From assembly GCF_002909255.1 (NCBI RefSeq), contig NZ_PIOB01000003.1:186001-250000 (forward strand): a stretch of 64,000 nucleotides of DNA. The letters are read 5' to 3'. The notes beneath the pieces were generated by a model. The model was not told the DNA's origin, searched no databases, and was given only the letters and a program-made list of their open reading frames with translations. The DNA is from Arenibacter hampyeongensis (GTDB lineage Bacteria > Bacteroidota > Bacteroidia > Flavobacteriales > Flavobacteriaceae). A program made the position numbers and the translations under genes. Of this stretch, positions 9,710 through 20,598 are shown in pieces (the first letter of the stretch is position 1; each line of letters begins with the position of its first letter).

Positions 9710-11194
9710 TTGCTTTCCATTTCCATTGGAATTCTATCAATATCCACTTTGATAGTGTTTGTGGCCACCAAAGCCACCTATAACGTTATTGAAACGACTT
9801 CCATTTGGGTGAGGAATCATTTTGGATATTTCTATTTATATCTTGGCCTGGGATGTGTTCTTCTTTTGATTGCAATTGCCCTTTCACCTTTGGGGAAAAT
9901 TAAACTAGGAAAGAAAAATGAAAAACCCGAGTTCACCATCTGGGCTTGGACAGCTATGCTCTACAGTGCGGGAATGGGAGCGGGAATTTTACTTCGGGCG
10001 GTACAGGAACCCACTTATATGCAGCAAAACCCTCCTTACCTTTCGGATTTGTCCCCAAATATCCTTGCCTTGGAATTCACCTTTTACCAGTGGGGCTTTA
10101 CCGCTTGGGCATTTTACGGACTTTTCGCAATGATTATTGGTTATTATCTCTTTGTTAAAAAGAAAAAAGTACTGGTAAGTTCAACCATAGAAGACATAAT
10201 TCCAAACAAAGCTGCTCGGACAAGTATAGATGTGCTTACCATTATGACAACCGTTTTTGGGCTGGTTGCGGCTATAGGCTTGGGGACTACCCAAATTAAC
10301 GGTGGCCTTAATTACATTTCCTCCTCTAATTTTGGTCTAATTGCTACACTATTGCTCACCACCGTTATTTCGGCTTTGGCGTTCTATTCTGCATGGAAAG
10401 GCGTAAACAAGGGGATACAGGTATTATCCAAAGTCAACATCCTTATTACATTGGCGGTTTTGCTTTTTACGCTTGTTCAAAGTGACATTCCTATGGTCAT
10501 GACCAATTTTATCACCGCTACCTTCCAGTATATAATTGACTTTATACCCCTGAGTTTGGCAATTGGAAGTTACGATCCCGGTATAGCTTTTCTTACCGAT
10601 TGGACCTTCTACTACTGGGCATTTTGGTTGGCTTGGGCTCCCTTTACCGGGATTTTTATTGCTAGAATATCGAAAGGGCGCAGCCTAAGACAGTTATTAT
10701 TGGGGGTTTTGATCATTCCAAGTTTAGGTACCTTTTTTTGGTTTTCGGTATTTGGTACCTCGGCCTTTCAACTTATAGAAGGATGGGGAAGTTACAACGG
10801 CGAATTTGATGGGGTGTTTTCCTCCATATTTGTATTTTTCGGTAATTATTCCTTTTCCACGTTTCTGAATATTACCACCATAGTATTATTGATCGGTTTT
10901 TTGGTAACCTCCGTAGATTCTGCTGTTTTCGTATTGAGTATGTTTTCGGATAAAGGCAAAAAAGACCCCAGTAAGAGGCATCGCTTAATTTGGTCCCTTT
11001 TTATCTTTCTTGCAACGATCGCCCTAATTCTATTGGGCAATGCAAGACCGGAGGTGGATGTATTAATTGCTGCACAAAAGCTATTGATAATAACTTCACT
11101 ACCCTTTGCTTTTTTTATGGTCTTTATGACCTTTGTCTTTCTAAGGGAACTATTGGGGCACCATAGGAAGTACACCCTCGGCTCAAAAAAATGA
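9710..11194 (+). CDS. BCCT family transporter
   Basis: About 494 residues with some twelve hydrophobic segments, a member of the betaine/carnitine/choline transporter family. Diagnostic stretches are KPEFTIWAWTAMLYSAGMGAGILL (positions about 70-93) and the helix-8 region DWTFYYWAFWLAWAPFTGIF. The usual tryptophan-rich FWGVAEP of the family is here LLRAVQEP, so substrate specificity may differ from glycine betaine. The protein stops soon after the last helix, without the long regulatory C-terminal tail of BetP. The start is uncertain: the frame is open far upstream without an ATG, and TTG at 9710 is the best candidate. It converges with the citrulline hydrolase-like gene, with only 9 bases between the two stops. 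Confidence 0.85.
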   Translation: MLSISIGILSISTLIVFVATKATYNVIETTSIWVRNHFGYFYLYLGLGCVLLLIAIALSPLGKIKLGKKNEKPEFTIWAWTAMLYSAGMGAGILLRAVQEPTYMQQNPPYLSDLSPNILALEFTFYQWGFTAWAFYGLFAMIIGYYLFVKKKKVLVSSTIEDIIPNKAARTSIDVLTIMTTVFGLVAAIGLGTTQINGGLNYISSSNFGLIATLLLTTVISALAFYSAWKGVNKGIQVLSKVNILITLAVLLFTLVQSDIPMVMTNFITATFQYIIDFIPLSLAIGSYDPGIAFLTDWTFYYWAFWLAWAPFTGIFIARISKGRSLRQLLLGVLIIPSLGTFFWFSVFGTSAFQLIEGWGSYNGEFDGVFSSIFVFFGNYSFSTFLNITTIVLLIGFLVTSVDSAVFVLSMFSDKGKKDPSKRHRLIWSLFIFLATIALILLGNARPEVDVLIAAQKLLIITSLPFAFFMVFMTFVFLRELLGHHRKYTLGSKK

Positions 11195-11203
11195 TTTAAG
11201 CAC

Positions 11204-12133
11204 TTATTTTTTTGGCAGAAACACCTCGGCCATCATACAGCGTGCACTGCCACCTCCACAGGTTTCAATAGTATCCAAAGAACTATGGATAATAGCACAA
11301 TGTTTTTCCAATGCCCGTACCTGTTCATCTCTTAAACTATTGTAGGCCGCAGTACTCATTACCAAATAGCGTTTTTCACCCATTCCCAAGACTTGTAGCA
11401 TATTCCCTGCAAAATGGTGCATTTGCTTTTCGGAGATGGCAATAATTTCTTTACCATCTTGCTTTAAATGGTTAACGACATTCTTTTTTTCTTTTTTGTC
11501 GTCGATGGAATCCAAACATATTACGGCAAACGTTTCTCCCAAACACATCATTACGTTGGTATGATAAATAGGTTTTCGGGTTCCTGCCACGGATTGATTG
11601 GCCGTAAATACAACAGGGGTATATTCAAAATCCTCACAAAACTCTATGAATAAATCCTCATTCGCCCTATCTGAAAGTGCACAATACGCCTTTTCATTCA
11701 CCCTATCCAAGATAACACTTCCAGTCCCTTCCAGAAAAAAGCCTTCCTCCTCCGCAGAAGCATAGTCCATTACATTTTCTATAACGAATCCCCTTTGTTC
11801 CAAAATGGCAAGTATATCTTCCCTTCTTTCATTTCTTCGGTTTTCTGCGAACATAGGATAAATGCCCACTGTTCCATCTGCATGGAAGGACACCCAATTA
11901 TTTGGAAATATGGAATCGGGTGTATCCACGTCCTCTTTGTCGTCTACCACAATAACATTTACTCCCTTTTCCCTTAACGCTAAAACAAAGGCATCAAACT
12001 CCTCCTGTGCTTTAGCATTTATTTCCCTATTTTTTAAATCAAGATCCTCCTGAAAATAATTATTAACCGCGGTCTGCTCGTTCATTCGAAAATTTACGGG
12101 GCGCACCATCAATATGGTATTGGTAACTTGCAT
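11204..12133 (-). CDS. ctlX: Citrulline/arginine-modifying hydrolase, CtlX-like (pentein fold)
   Basis: About 309 residues, related to the arginine deiminase/amidinotransferase superfamily and closest to the citrulline utilisation hydrolase (CtlX) group. Visible family features are SIFPNNWVSF and GIYPMF near residues 75-95, FFLEGTGSVILDR (substrate acidic residue), YHTNVMMCLGE (catalytic His region) and a C-terminal ETCGGGSARCMMAEVF, whose final Cys is the expected nucleophile. The ATG at 12133 is preferred to an in-frame GTG four codons upstream. The neighbouring gene encodes a second enzyme of the same fold, which suggests linked arginine, citrulline or methylarginine metabolism. The symbol is given by resemblance and is less sure than the fold. 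Confidence 0.8.
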   Translation of the reverse strand: MQVTNTILMVRPVNFRMNEQTAVNNYFQEDLDLKNREINAKAQEEFDAFVLALREKGVNVIVVDDKEDVDTPDSIFPNNWVSFHADGTVGIYPMFAENRRNERREDILAILEQRGFVIENVMDYASAEEEGFFLEGTGSVILDRVNEKAYCALSDRANEDLFIEFCEDFEYTPVVFTANQSVAGTRKPIYHTNVMMCLGETFAVICLDSIDDKKEKKNVVNHLKQDGKEIIAISEKQMHHFAGNMLQVLGMGEKRYLVMSTAAYNSLRDEQVRALEKHCAIIHSSLDTIETCGGGSARCMMAEVFLPKK

Positions 12134-12244
12134 TTTTTTATTCACTTTTCAATTGGATATTACAAAACACTTTCGTGTAAAATCTGCGCAAAATTAGTCT
12201 ATTTAATTCCCAGTATGAACCATTTGGAAAAATTTAGGACTAAA

Positions 12245-13159
12245 TTAATCCCTTACCAAAGGTAAGGTACTGCATCTCAAAAGACCTTCTTGTTTAGCTA
12301 TCTCCGCATAGGCAATTTCTTCGACCGTAAAACCATTTTTACGTAACCAATTATTCAATCTGGTAAAATTGCGCTCCGAAACCACTACGGTTGGGGAAAT
12401 GGAAAAAACGTTGCTCATCATATTGTACATCTCCTCCTTGCTAATCTCAAAAACATTGTCGCTTCCAAAATAATTCAACAACCATTGATAGTCCTCCTCC
12501 TTTAGAAAGCCATTTTTATGTAAGATTGCCTTATCCTTTCCAACCGGCTGAAAACAACAATCCAAATGCAGTGCATTTTCACGGGCATTGGTATTTGATT
12601 TTCGAAGTTCAAAAGATTTGACCTTTTTATTCGGAAATTGTCCGGCAATAAAATCTACCGCAGCTTTATTCGTGCGCGCAGTAATTTGATCGGGGTAGTC
12701 CACACCCGTATAGGTTCCCATAAAAATATACTCGCCCCATGGCATAACATCACCACCTTCTATATGCACCTCCTTTGGGGGATAAACAATCTGATCATCA
12801 TCAATTTTATTAAGCACAAATCTGATTGCTTGAAATTCCTTTTCCCTATCTGGAAGAATATTGGCTTTCACCAGCTTATCATCTATTACAAAGGCTATAT
12901 CCCTCGAAAATATTTGATTGCAATCCTTTAAAACCCTAGGCCTAAAAACCTGCACATCATATTTGGCAAATACTTTGGCAAAACCATCCATTTCCCGAAT
13001 CATATCCTCCTCTTCTGGGTAGGTTCCTGCCAATATATGTTCCAATGATTTGGGATCGTAGGCTTCTTCAGGTTTTGGAATGGGTCCACAGCTTTTAGCA
13101 GTTCCCAGCACCACCGATCTTAAGCGCGAAGTTTCATCCTGTACATTCAACTTTAGCAT
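12245..13159 (-). CDS. Dimethylargininase/arginine deiminase-like amidinohydrolase
   Basis: 304 residues of the pentein-fold guanidine-group hydrolases. Key features are FSRDIAFVIDD (residues about 88-98), HIEGGDVMPWG with the EGGD substrate-binding motif, ENALHLDCCF with the catalytic His region, and a C-terminal Cys at residue 296 in LLRCSTLPLVRD. These suit a dimethylarginine dimethylaminohydrolase or arginine deiminase-like enzyme that attacks the guanidinium carbon through a thiol intermediate. The precise substrate cannot be told from the sequence. It lies 111 bases upstream of the CtlX-like gene on the same strand and just downstream of the gltA terminator, so it probably has its own promoter. 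Confidence 0.85.
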   Translation of the reverse strand: MLKLNVQDETSRLRSVVLGTAKSCGPIPKPEEAYDPKSLEHILAGTYPEEEDMIREMDGFAKVFAKYDVQVFRPRVLKDCNQIFSRDIAFVIDDKLVKANILPDREKEFQAIRFVLNKIDDDQIVYPPKEVHIEGGDVMPWGEYIFMGTYTGVDYPDQITARTNKAAVDFIAGQFPNKKVKSFELRKSNTNARENALHLDCCFQPVGKDKAILHKNGFLKEEDYQWLLNYFGSDNVFEISKEEMYNMMSNVFSISPTVVVSERNFTRLNNWLRKNGFTVEEIAYAEIAKQEGLLRCSTLPLVRD

Positions 13160-13204
13160 ACCTGAATTTTATGTAAAGATAGAAATACTTATTTTGATAA
13201 ATAA

Positions 13205-13241
13205 AAACTGCCCTTTGTGAAAAATACACAAAGGGCAGTTT
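13205..13241 (-). terminator. Rho-independent terminator of gltA
   Basis: A perfect 15-base-pair inverted repeat (13205-13219 with 13227-13241) around a 7-base loop, followed on the minus strand by a U-rich tract. It begins 20 bases after the gltA stop. Confidence 0.9.
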
Positions 13242-13260
13242 AATATAATTTACACCTTAC

Positions 13261-14544
13261 TTATCTCTTTTCCAAGGGAACAAAAGATCTTAAGGTCTCT
13301 CCAATATAAACTTGTCGCGGACGACCAATCGGTTCATTTTTCAATCTCATTTCCCTCCATTGGGCAATCCAGCCCGGTAGGCGACCCAATGCAAACATTA
13401 CAGTAAACATTTCTGTTGGGATTCCCAAGGCCCTATATATTATTCCCGAGTAAAAATCCACATTAGGATATAATTTTCTATCCACAAAATATTTATCCTC
13501 CAGAGCTTCCTTGGCCAAACCTTTGGCTATATCCAAAATAGGATCATCAATACCCAAATCGGCCAATACTTCCTCCGCAGCTTTCTTAATAATCTTTGCC
13601 CTTGGATCAAAATTCTTATAAACTCTATGTCCAAAGCCCATTAAACGGAATGGGTCGTTCCTGTCCTTGGCCTTGGCCATATACTTTTTAGTATCTCCAC
13701 CATCGGCTTCTATTGCCTCGAGCATTTCCAATACTGCTTGGTTTGCCCCACCGTGCAGTGGGCCCCAAAGAGCACATATGCCCGCGGATATAGAGGCGAA
13801 TAAACCTGCATGGGAAGACCCTACTATACGTACGGTCGAAGTAGAACAATTTTGCTCATGGTCTGCATGTAAGATCAGTAATTTATCCAAGGCATCTATA
13901 ACAATCTTATTTGTTTCGTACCTATGACTAGGTCTCTTGAACATCATTTTATGAATATTCTCGACATAACCTAAAGAATCGTCCCCATAATCTAAAGGCC
14001 ATCCTTTTTTCTTCCTGAGAGTCCATGCTACCAATACCGGAAATTTAGCCAAGATCCTAACAATGGCCCAATACATTTCCTTTTCGGACGACACGTTTAC
14101 AGAGGTTGGATTAAAGGCTATAAGTGCACTGGTTAAACTGGAAAGTACACCCATTGGATGTGCAGATTTCGGAAAACCGTCCAAAATCTTCTTCATCTCC
14201 TCATCCACATGCGACTCGCCCTTAATATCATGATGGAATTTTGCCAATTGCTCCTTATTCGGCAATTCCCCAAAAATCAACAAGTAAGCTACTTCCAAAA
14301 AATCGGCTTTTTCCGCCAATTCTTCAATAGAATACCCACGATACCGTAAAATCCCCTTTTCGCCATCCAAAAAAGTAATGGCACTCTCACAGGAGCCCGT
14401 ATTCTTAAAACCAGGGTCTATTGTTATCATTCCTGAAGTGGCTCTCATAGTTTTGATATCTATAGCCAATTCATTTTCAGTACCTTCTATAACTGGAAAT
14501 TCAAATTTTTTTCCTTTGTATTCTAAACTTGCCTTATTCGCCAT
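13261..14544 (-). CDS. gltA: Citrate synthase
   Basis: 427 residues, the length of the hexameric type II enzyme. It condenses oxaloacetate and acetyl-CoA in the TCA cycle. The three catalytic regions are present: HADHEQNCSTSTVR (His), GFGHRVYKNFDPRAK (second His) and NVDFYSGIIY (Asp). The N-terminal beta-rich part (SLEYKGKKFEFPVIEGTE) is also typical of type II. The gene stands alone, with a strong terminator downstream and a 125-base gap to the upstream glycogen synthase gene. Confidence 0.98.
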   Translation of the reverse strand: MANKASLEYKGKKFEFPVIEGTENELAIDIKTMRATSGMITIDPGFKNTGSCESAITFLDGEKGILRYRGYSIEELAEKADFLEVAYLLIFGELPNKEQLAKFHHDIKGESHVDEEMKKILDGFPKSAHPMGVLSSLTSALIAFNPTSVNVSSEKEMYWAIVRILAKFPVLVAWTLRKKKGWPLDYGDDSLGYVENIHKMMFKRPSHRYETNKIVIDALDKLLILHADHEQNCSTSTVRIVGSSHAGLFASISAGICALWGPLHGGANQAVLEMLEAIEADGGDTKKYMAKAKDRNDPFRLMGFGHRVYKNFDPRAKIIKKAAEEVLADLGIDDPILDIAKGLAKEALEDKYFVDRKLYPNVDFYSGIIYRALGIPTEMFTVMFALGRLPGWIAQWREMRLKNEPIGRPRQVYIGETLRSFVPLEKR

Positions 14545-14669
14545 TTCTTAAATCCCTGTTTTATTCGATTATTCGTAAAAATACTAAAAACACCCAAGGT
14601 TAACAATTGAAGAATTCTTATTTATAGAATAAATATGAAATCTTCACGAAACCTAATATGATTGTGAAT

Positions 14670-16211
14670 CTATTGATTAATGGAATATAAAAATTTATAG
14701 TAATCATCCACGGATTTTTCCCAAGTGAACCTCATTTTTTTGGCATTGTCCTGAATCTCCTTCCATTTTGGTTTGTCATTTACAAAAATGTCCAAAGCTT
14801 GATCTAAAGCAACAAGCATATTTTTAATTTTATCGTCATAGGTCTTGCCATCAAAACTGAACCCTGTTCTCATATGCTCCACAGTATCTCTCAAGCCTCC
14901 AGTATTATGTACCAAACAAGGGTTGCCATTGCGCATGGCCAACATTTGGCTAATGCCACAAGGTTCAAACAAACTGGGCATAAAATATAGATCGGTCTCC
15001 AAGTAAATGGAATCGATCAAATCTTCGGATTGTCCGTTGGTAAATATGAAGTTCTTATGTTCGTAGCTCAATTGGCGAAATAATTCCTCGTATTCAGGCG
15101 CACCCGTACCCAAGAGCATAAAGATTCCATCAACTTTTTGGAGTCGTTTAAGAATTTCAACAAAAGCCTCTGGAGAACGTTTAAAAAAGTAAAACTTCTG
15201 TTCCGTTAAACGAGCCACACTTGAAACTATGAATTTTGGCCTGTCCGTGACATATTCCATTACTTTCTCACCCGTATGCGCTAAAAAATCGGCCTTATAC
15301 TTTTTGGATTCCTCTTGCAACCATCTAAACAAAGCTTTTACCGTATTGCGATACAGTAATCCCTTTTCTGCCGCACGAATATTCTTGTAATTGGAACCAT
15401 TAAGAATTCCGAATAACCTCCCTTGATTATTGGCTTCCTGTAAGTCCAATTCCAAACTTTCACCTCCTATAAACTCTGGTGGTGTGCTAGGTCTAAGAAC
15501 ATCTTCCTTGTATGAAGGAGATACCGTATGAACAGAATCTGCCAACCGGATACCGACTGCCATTAGGTTAATACAGTCTTGATACCTATGATCCATTAAC
15601 CTTGGTATATCTAAAGGAACATTGGGAAACCAATTCCCAAGTGATGAATAATTATCATAGAACGGACGTATTCCTTGAATCGCAAGGTTATGAATGGTAT
15701 AGACATAGCGCATTTTTTTTAACGCCTGATATTCCGGGTGGTAGGTTTTCAAAAACAGCAATAAACTGGAGTGCCAATCGTGCATGTGCACGATATCCAA
15801 TTCTCCAAAAGCCCCAACTTTAATGGCCTCAGCTACGGCAGTACAGAAAATGGTAAATTTAATATTATCCGTATAAAAAGCTTCTTTCGGGTCATCATGA
15901 TAAATATGTCCAATTTCTCCGGCTGTAATTTCCGGATGATGAATTACATAATGATGTAAATTTGCAAACTCCTTTTTAGGGACCACTTCGTACAACTCAG
16001 CAACATATACCATTCCCCTCAGGTTAAGGTTTAAATTGGTTATAAAAGTTCCATTTTGGTGTAATCTTGAATAGGAAGGAACTACTACGTGCGCCATGTC
16101 TCCTCTTTCCGAAATCTGCCTAGGAACATCCCTAACAACATCACCCATGCCACCGGCCTTACATTTGGGAAGACCATCATTCTCCGCAGCTACAAATAGA
16201 AAGTTATTCAT
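14670..16211 (-). CDS. glgA: Glycogen/starch synthase, GT5 family
   Basis: 513 residues. The N-terminal KCKAGGMGDVVRDVP carries the KxGG ADP-glucose-binding motif of GT5 glycogen and starch synthases. The C-terminal half has FMPSLFEPCGISQMLAMRNG and the HNTGGLRDTVEHM stretch typical of retaining GT-B enzymes. It should extend alpha-1,4-glucan from a nucleotide-glucose donor. No glgB, glgC or glgP is adjacent, so donor preference is not certain. The start FLFVAAENDG matches the family N-terminus. The gene follows the eno terminator and lies 152 bases downstream of eno. Confidence 0.85.
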   Translation of the reverse strand: MNNFLFVAAENDGLPKCKAGGMGDVVRDVPRQISERGDMAHVVVPSYSRLHQNGTFITNLNLNLRGMVYVAELYEVVPKKEFANLHHYVIHHPEITAGEIGHIYHDDPKEAFYTDNIKFTIFCTAVAEAIKVGAFGELDIVHMHDWHSSLLLFLKTYHPEYQALKKMRYVYTIHNLAIQGIRPFYDNYSSLGNWFPNVPLDIPRLMDHRYQDCINLMAVGIRLADSVHTVSPSYKEDVLRPSTPPEFIGGESLELDLQEANNQGRLFGILNGSNYKNIRAAEKGLLYRNTVKALFRWLQEESKKYKADFLAHTGEKVMEYVTDRPKFIVSSVARLTEQKFYFFKRSPEAFVEILKRLQKVDGIFMLLGTGAPEYEELFRQLSYEHKNFIFTNGQSEDLIDSIYLETDLYFMPSLFEPCGISQMLAMRNGNPCLVHNTGGLRDTVEHMRTGFSFDGKTYDDKIKNMLVALDQALDIFVNDKPKWKEIQDNAKKMRFTWEKSVDDYYKFLYSINQ

Positions 16212-16312
16212 TTAATCTAGAATTTGGTTGTTCAACTTGGTTTAATAATAAAAGTATGATAATATAATTATTTATTTCTGATAAGTAAACAAACCTCCAT
16301 TATATTTAAAAA

Positions 16313-16342
16313 AAAAAGCCATTCTGATTAGAATGGCTTTTT
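16313..16342 (-). terminator. Rho-independent terminator of eno
   Basis: A 12-base-pair perfect stem (16313-16324 with 16331-16342) with a 6-base loop. The run of A on the plus strand before it (16308-16317) gives the U-tract on the minus-strand transcript. It lies 22 bases after the eno stop. Confidence 0.9.
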
Positions 16343-16363
16343 AATGACAATAAATATGTGGTA

Positions 16364-17674
<1,311 letters not shown>

Positions 17675-17691
17675 TTAGTTAATTTAATATG

Positions 17692-17699
17692 CAAATATA
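17692..17699 (-). promoter_or_regulatory. Candidate -7 promoter box of eno
   Basis: The minus strand reads TATATTTG, a full match to TAnnTTTG, about 36 bases upstream of the eno ATG. The predicted start of transcription is near 17685. No convincing -33 element is seen. Confidence 0.45.
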
Positions 17700-17776
17700 G
17701 CAAAGGAAGCGCTTTTCACCCCACTATTATTAGCTTTATTGGCGGTTTAATAACAATAAATTAAAACTATAACGTT

Positions 17777-18889
17777 TTAGTTTACCGTGGATTGGATCAT
17801 TTCAAAAAATTGATCAAAAAGATATTCTGCATCGTGAGGACCCGGACTTGCTTCAGGGTGATATTGAACAGAAAATACATTCTTATTTTTCATTTTTATC
17901 CCAGCTACAGTATTGTCATTGAGATGAAGATGGGTAATTTCCAAATCTCGATTGGATTCGGCCTCATCCCTATTTATGGCAAAACCATGATTTTGGGAAG
18001 TGATCTCTCCCTTTCCTGTTACCAAATTCATAACAGGATGGTTAATACCCCTATGCCCATTGTGCATTTTATAGGTAGATACGCCATTGGCCAGTGCCAA
18101 CACCTGATGTCCAAGGCAAATACCAAACAATGGCTTGTCCGATTTGATCATTTCCTTGGCAGATGCTATTGCCTCGTGCAATGGATCAGGATCTCCGGGG
18201 CCATTGGAAATAAAATAACCGTCCGGATTCCAGGCACTCATTTCCTTGAAAGTTGTATTGTAGGGAAAAACTTTTATATAGGCTCCCCTTTTGGCCAAAT
18301 TCCGAAGAATATTTTTCTTAATTCCAATATCCAAAGCGGATACCTTATATTTCGCATTCTCATCTCCATAGAAATATGGCTCTTTGGTAGAAACCTGTGA
18401 GGCGAGCTCCAATCCTTCCATACTTGGTACTTCTGCCAATTTCTTTTTAAGCTCCTCTACATTATCTACGTCTGTAGAAATAACGGCATTCATGGCTCCA
18501 TTATCCCTAATATAACCTACCAAAGCCCTGGTATCCACATCGGAAATGGCAAACAGATTGCTTTTATCCAAAAACTCCTGTAAGCTCATATCGGCATTAG
18601 GTCTCGAATAGTTGTAACTAAAATTTTTACATATCAAACCAGATATCTTCACAGAGTCAGATTCCACTTCATCATTATTGGCCCCATAATTCCCTATATG
18701 GGCATTTGTGGTTACCATTAATTGTCCAAAATAGGATGGATCTGTAAATATTTCCTGATAACCGGTCATACCTGTGTTAAAACAAGCCTCCCCAAAGGCA
18801 GTTCCTTCCTTGTCCCCTACGGCCTTCCCGTGAAAAATGGTCCCGTCGGCCAGCAACAATATTGCTTTTTTTCTTGTTTGATACTTCAT
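17777..18889 (-). CDS. carA: Carbamoyl-phosphate synthase small subunit (glutaminase)
   Basis: 370 residues. It hydrolyses glutamine and passes ammonia to CarB for arginine and pyrimidine synthesis. The N-terminal domain starts RKKAILLLADGTIFHG and contains TGMTGYQEIFTDPSYFGQ. The class I glutamine amidotransferase domain has the nucleophile in LFGICLGHQVLALA and the His/Glu pair in QYHPEASPGPHD. carB is not in the window. The gene follows the terminator of the ribosomal superoperon and has its own -7 box, so it is probably not part of that operon in spite of the short distance. Confidence 0.98.
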   Translation of the reverse strand: MKYQTRKKAILLLADGTIFHGKAVGDKEGTAFGEACFNTGMTGYQEIFTDPSYFGQLMVTTNAHIGNYGANNDEVESDSVKISGLICKNFSYNYSRPNADMSLQEFLDKSNLFAISDVDTRALVGYIRDNGAMNAVISTDVDNVEELKKKLAEVPSMEGLELASQVSTKEPYFYGDENAKYKVSALDIGIKKNILRNLAKRGAYIKVFPYNTTFKEMSAWNPDGYFISNGPGDPDPLHEAIASAKEMIKSDKPLFGICLGHQVLALANGVSTYKMHNGHRGINHPVMNLVTGKGEITSQNHGFAINRDEAESNRDLEITHLHLNDNTVAGIKMKNKNVFSVQYHPEASPGPHDAEYLFDQFFEMIQSTVN

Positions 18890-18914
18890 TTTTAGTCTTA
18901 CAATTTTGGTTTTG

Positions 18915-18922
18915 CAAAAATA
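18915..18922 (-). promoter_or_regulatory. Candidate -7 promoter box of carA
   Basis: The minus strand reads TATTTTTG, a full TAnnTTTG match, just after the terminator of rplQ and about 26 bases before the carA ATG. It would give carA a short leader and a promoter of its own. Confidence 0.45.
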
Positions 18923-18926
18923 ACAT

Positions 18927-18958
18927 AAAAAAAGGATAAGCTTTTAGGCTTATCCTTT
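18927..18958 (-). terminator. Terminator of the ribosomal protein superoperon
   Basis: An 11-base-pair perfect stem (18931-18941 with 18948-18958), a 6-base loop and a run of seven U on the minus strand. It lies 28 bases after the rplQ stop and closes the rpsL-to-rplQ operon. Confidence 0.92.
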
Positions 18959-18985
18959 AACAATTATTAATATTTAATAACAATT

Positions 18986-19531
18986 TTATTCTTTTGAATC
19001 ATCAGCTTTTGTATCTGCCTTTGTTTCATCCTTTGTTTCAGCTTTGGCATCTGCTTTCGCTACCTCTTCAACTACTGGTGCATCTTCCACTTTTTTGGTT
19101 CTACCCCTTCTTGTGGTTTTTTGCTTTTTAGGTTTACCTGCATTGTATATTTCATTGAAATCTACAAGCTCGATCATTGCCATATCAGCATTATCTCCCA
19201 GACGATTACCCAATTTAATAATTCTGGTATATCCTCCTGGCCTGTCAGCTACTTTTTCAGCAACACTGCTAAAAAGTTCGGTCACCGCATACTTGTCACG
19301 AAGACTCTTAAAAACAATACGTCTGTTATGAGTACCTTTTTCCACAGACTGGTTATTTTCAGCTTTGGATTTGGTAATCAATGGTTCTACGAACTGCTTC
19401 AAAGCTTTTGCCTTAGCAACAGTTGTATTAATTCGCTTATGCTCTATTAATGAACAGGCCATGTTTGCCAACATAGATTTTCTATGGGCTGCCTTTCTTC
19501 CTAAATGATTAACTTTCTTACCGTGTCTCAT
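18986..19531 (-). CDS. rplQ: Ribosomal protein L17 with charged C-terminal tail
   Basis: 181 residues. The first 125 or so are canonical L17 ([59 protein letters not shown]). The last 50 or so residues are a low-complexity tail of Lys, Glu, Asp and Ala (with TRRGRTKK and repeated KAD/KAET units), absent from E. coli L17 (127 residues). Last gene of the superoperon, 57 bases after rpoA. Confidence 0.97.
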   Translation of the reverse strand: MRHGKKVNHLGRKAAHRKSMLANMACSLIEHKRINTTVAKAKALKQFVEPLITKSKAENNQSVEKGTHNRRIVFKSLRDKYAVTELFSSVAEKVADRPGGYTRIIKLGNRLGDNADMAMIELVDFNEIYNAGKPKKQKTTRRGRTKKVEDAPVVEEVAKADAKAETKDETKADTKADDSKE

Positions 19532-19588
19532 TGTTCTTTTCTATATTCTTTCTCAGTCCTGGTATTCCCAATTCCTTTGAAAGTTCAA

Positions 19589-20581
19589 TTAATCTTTATC
19601 CAATTTATATTTTGACAAATCCATTCCAAAGCTCAAGCCTTTGTTGATAACCAACTCTTCCAATTCGGTCAAGGACTTTTTTCCAAAGTTTCTAAACTTC
19701 ATCAAATCGTTCTTGTTGAAAGAAACCAAATCTCCAAGTGTATCCACTTCAGCAGCTTTTAAACAGTTCAATGCTCTTACAGAAAGATCCATATCAACCA
19801 ATTTGGTTTTCAATAGCTGACGCATATGCAATGATTCCTCATCATAGGTCTCTGTTTGTGCAATCTCGTCTGCCTCCAAGGTAATTCGCTCATCGGAAAA
19901 CAACATAAAATGGTGTATTAAAACCTTAGCTCCTTCGGTCAATGCCTCTTTTGGATGAATTGAACCATCGGTTGCGATTTCAAAAACCAATTTTTCATAA
20001 TCGGTCTTTTGCTCTACACGAAAGTTTTCTATACTGTACTTTACATTCTTTATAGGAGTAAAGATAGAATCAACGGCAATAGTACCTAATGGCGCATTGG
20101 ACTTTTTATTTTCCTCGGCTGGCACGTACCCTCTACCTTTATCTATAGTAACCTCCATGTTAATACTAACCTTGGGGTCCATGTTACAAATAACCAAATC
20201 TGGGTTCAATACTTGGTAACCAGAAATAAATTTTTGAAAATCACCTGCAGTCAATTGTTCCTTTCCGCTAACAGAGATGGATACAGTTTCACTATCAACG
20301 TCATCTATCTGTCTTTTGAAACGAACCTGTTTAAGATTTAGAATGATTTCGGTAACATCTTCCACAACACCGGAAATTACAGAGAACTCATGTTCCACCT
20401 TATCAATTCTAACAGAAGTGATAGCAAAACCCTCCAAGGACGAAAGCAAAACTCTTCTTAATGCGTTCCCAACAGTTAGGCCATAACCTGGTTCCAATGG
20501 TCGAAATTCGAATTTACCTTCGAAATCGGAGGAATCAATCATTATAACTTTATCGGGCTTCTGAAAATTTAATAATGCCAT
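19589..20581 (-). CDS. rpoA: RNA polymerase alpha subunit
   Basis: 330 residues. The N-terminal dimerisation domain shows [29 protein letters not shown]. The C-terminal domain (about residues 255-320) retains [19 protein letters not shown] and [14 protein letters not shown], including the Arg that contacts UP-element DNA in E. coli. It is encoded 17 bases after rpsD and before rplQ, the conserved alpha-operon order. Confidence 0.99.
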   Translation of the reverse strand: MALLNFQKPDKVIMIDSSDFEGKFEFRPLEPGYGLTVGNALRRVLLSSLEGFAITSVRIDKVEHEFSVISGVVEDVTEIILNLKQVRFKRQIDDVDSETVSISVSGKEQLTAGDFQKFISGYQVLNPDLVICNMDPKVSINMEVTIDKGRGYVPAEENKKSNAPLGTIAVDSIFTPIKNVKYSIENFRVEQKTDYEKLVFEIATDGSIHPKEALTEGAKVLIHHFMLFSDERITLEADEIAQTETYDEESLHMRQLLKTKLVDMDLSVRALNCLKAAEVDTLGDLVSFNKNDLMKFRNFGKKSLTELEELVINKGLSFGMDLSKYKLDKD

Positions 20582-20598
20582 AATTGGATCAGTGTTGT

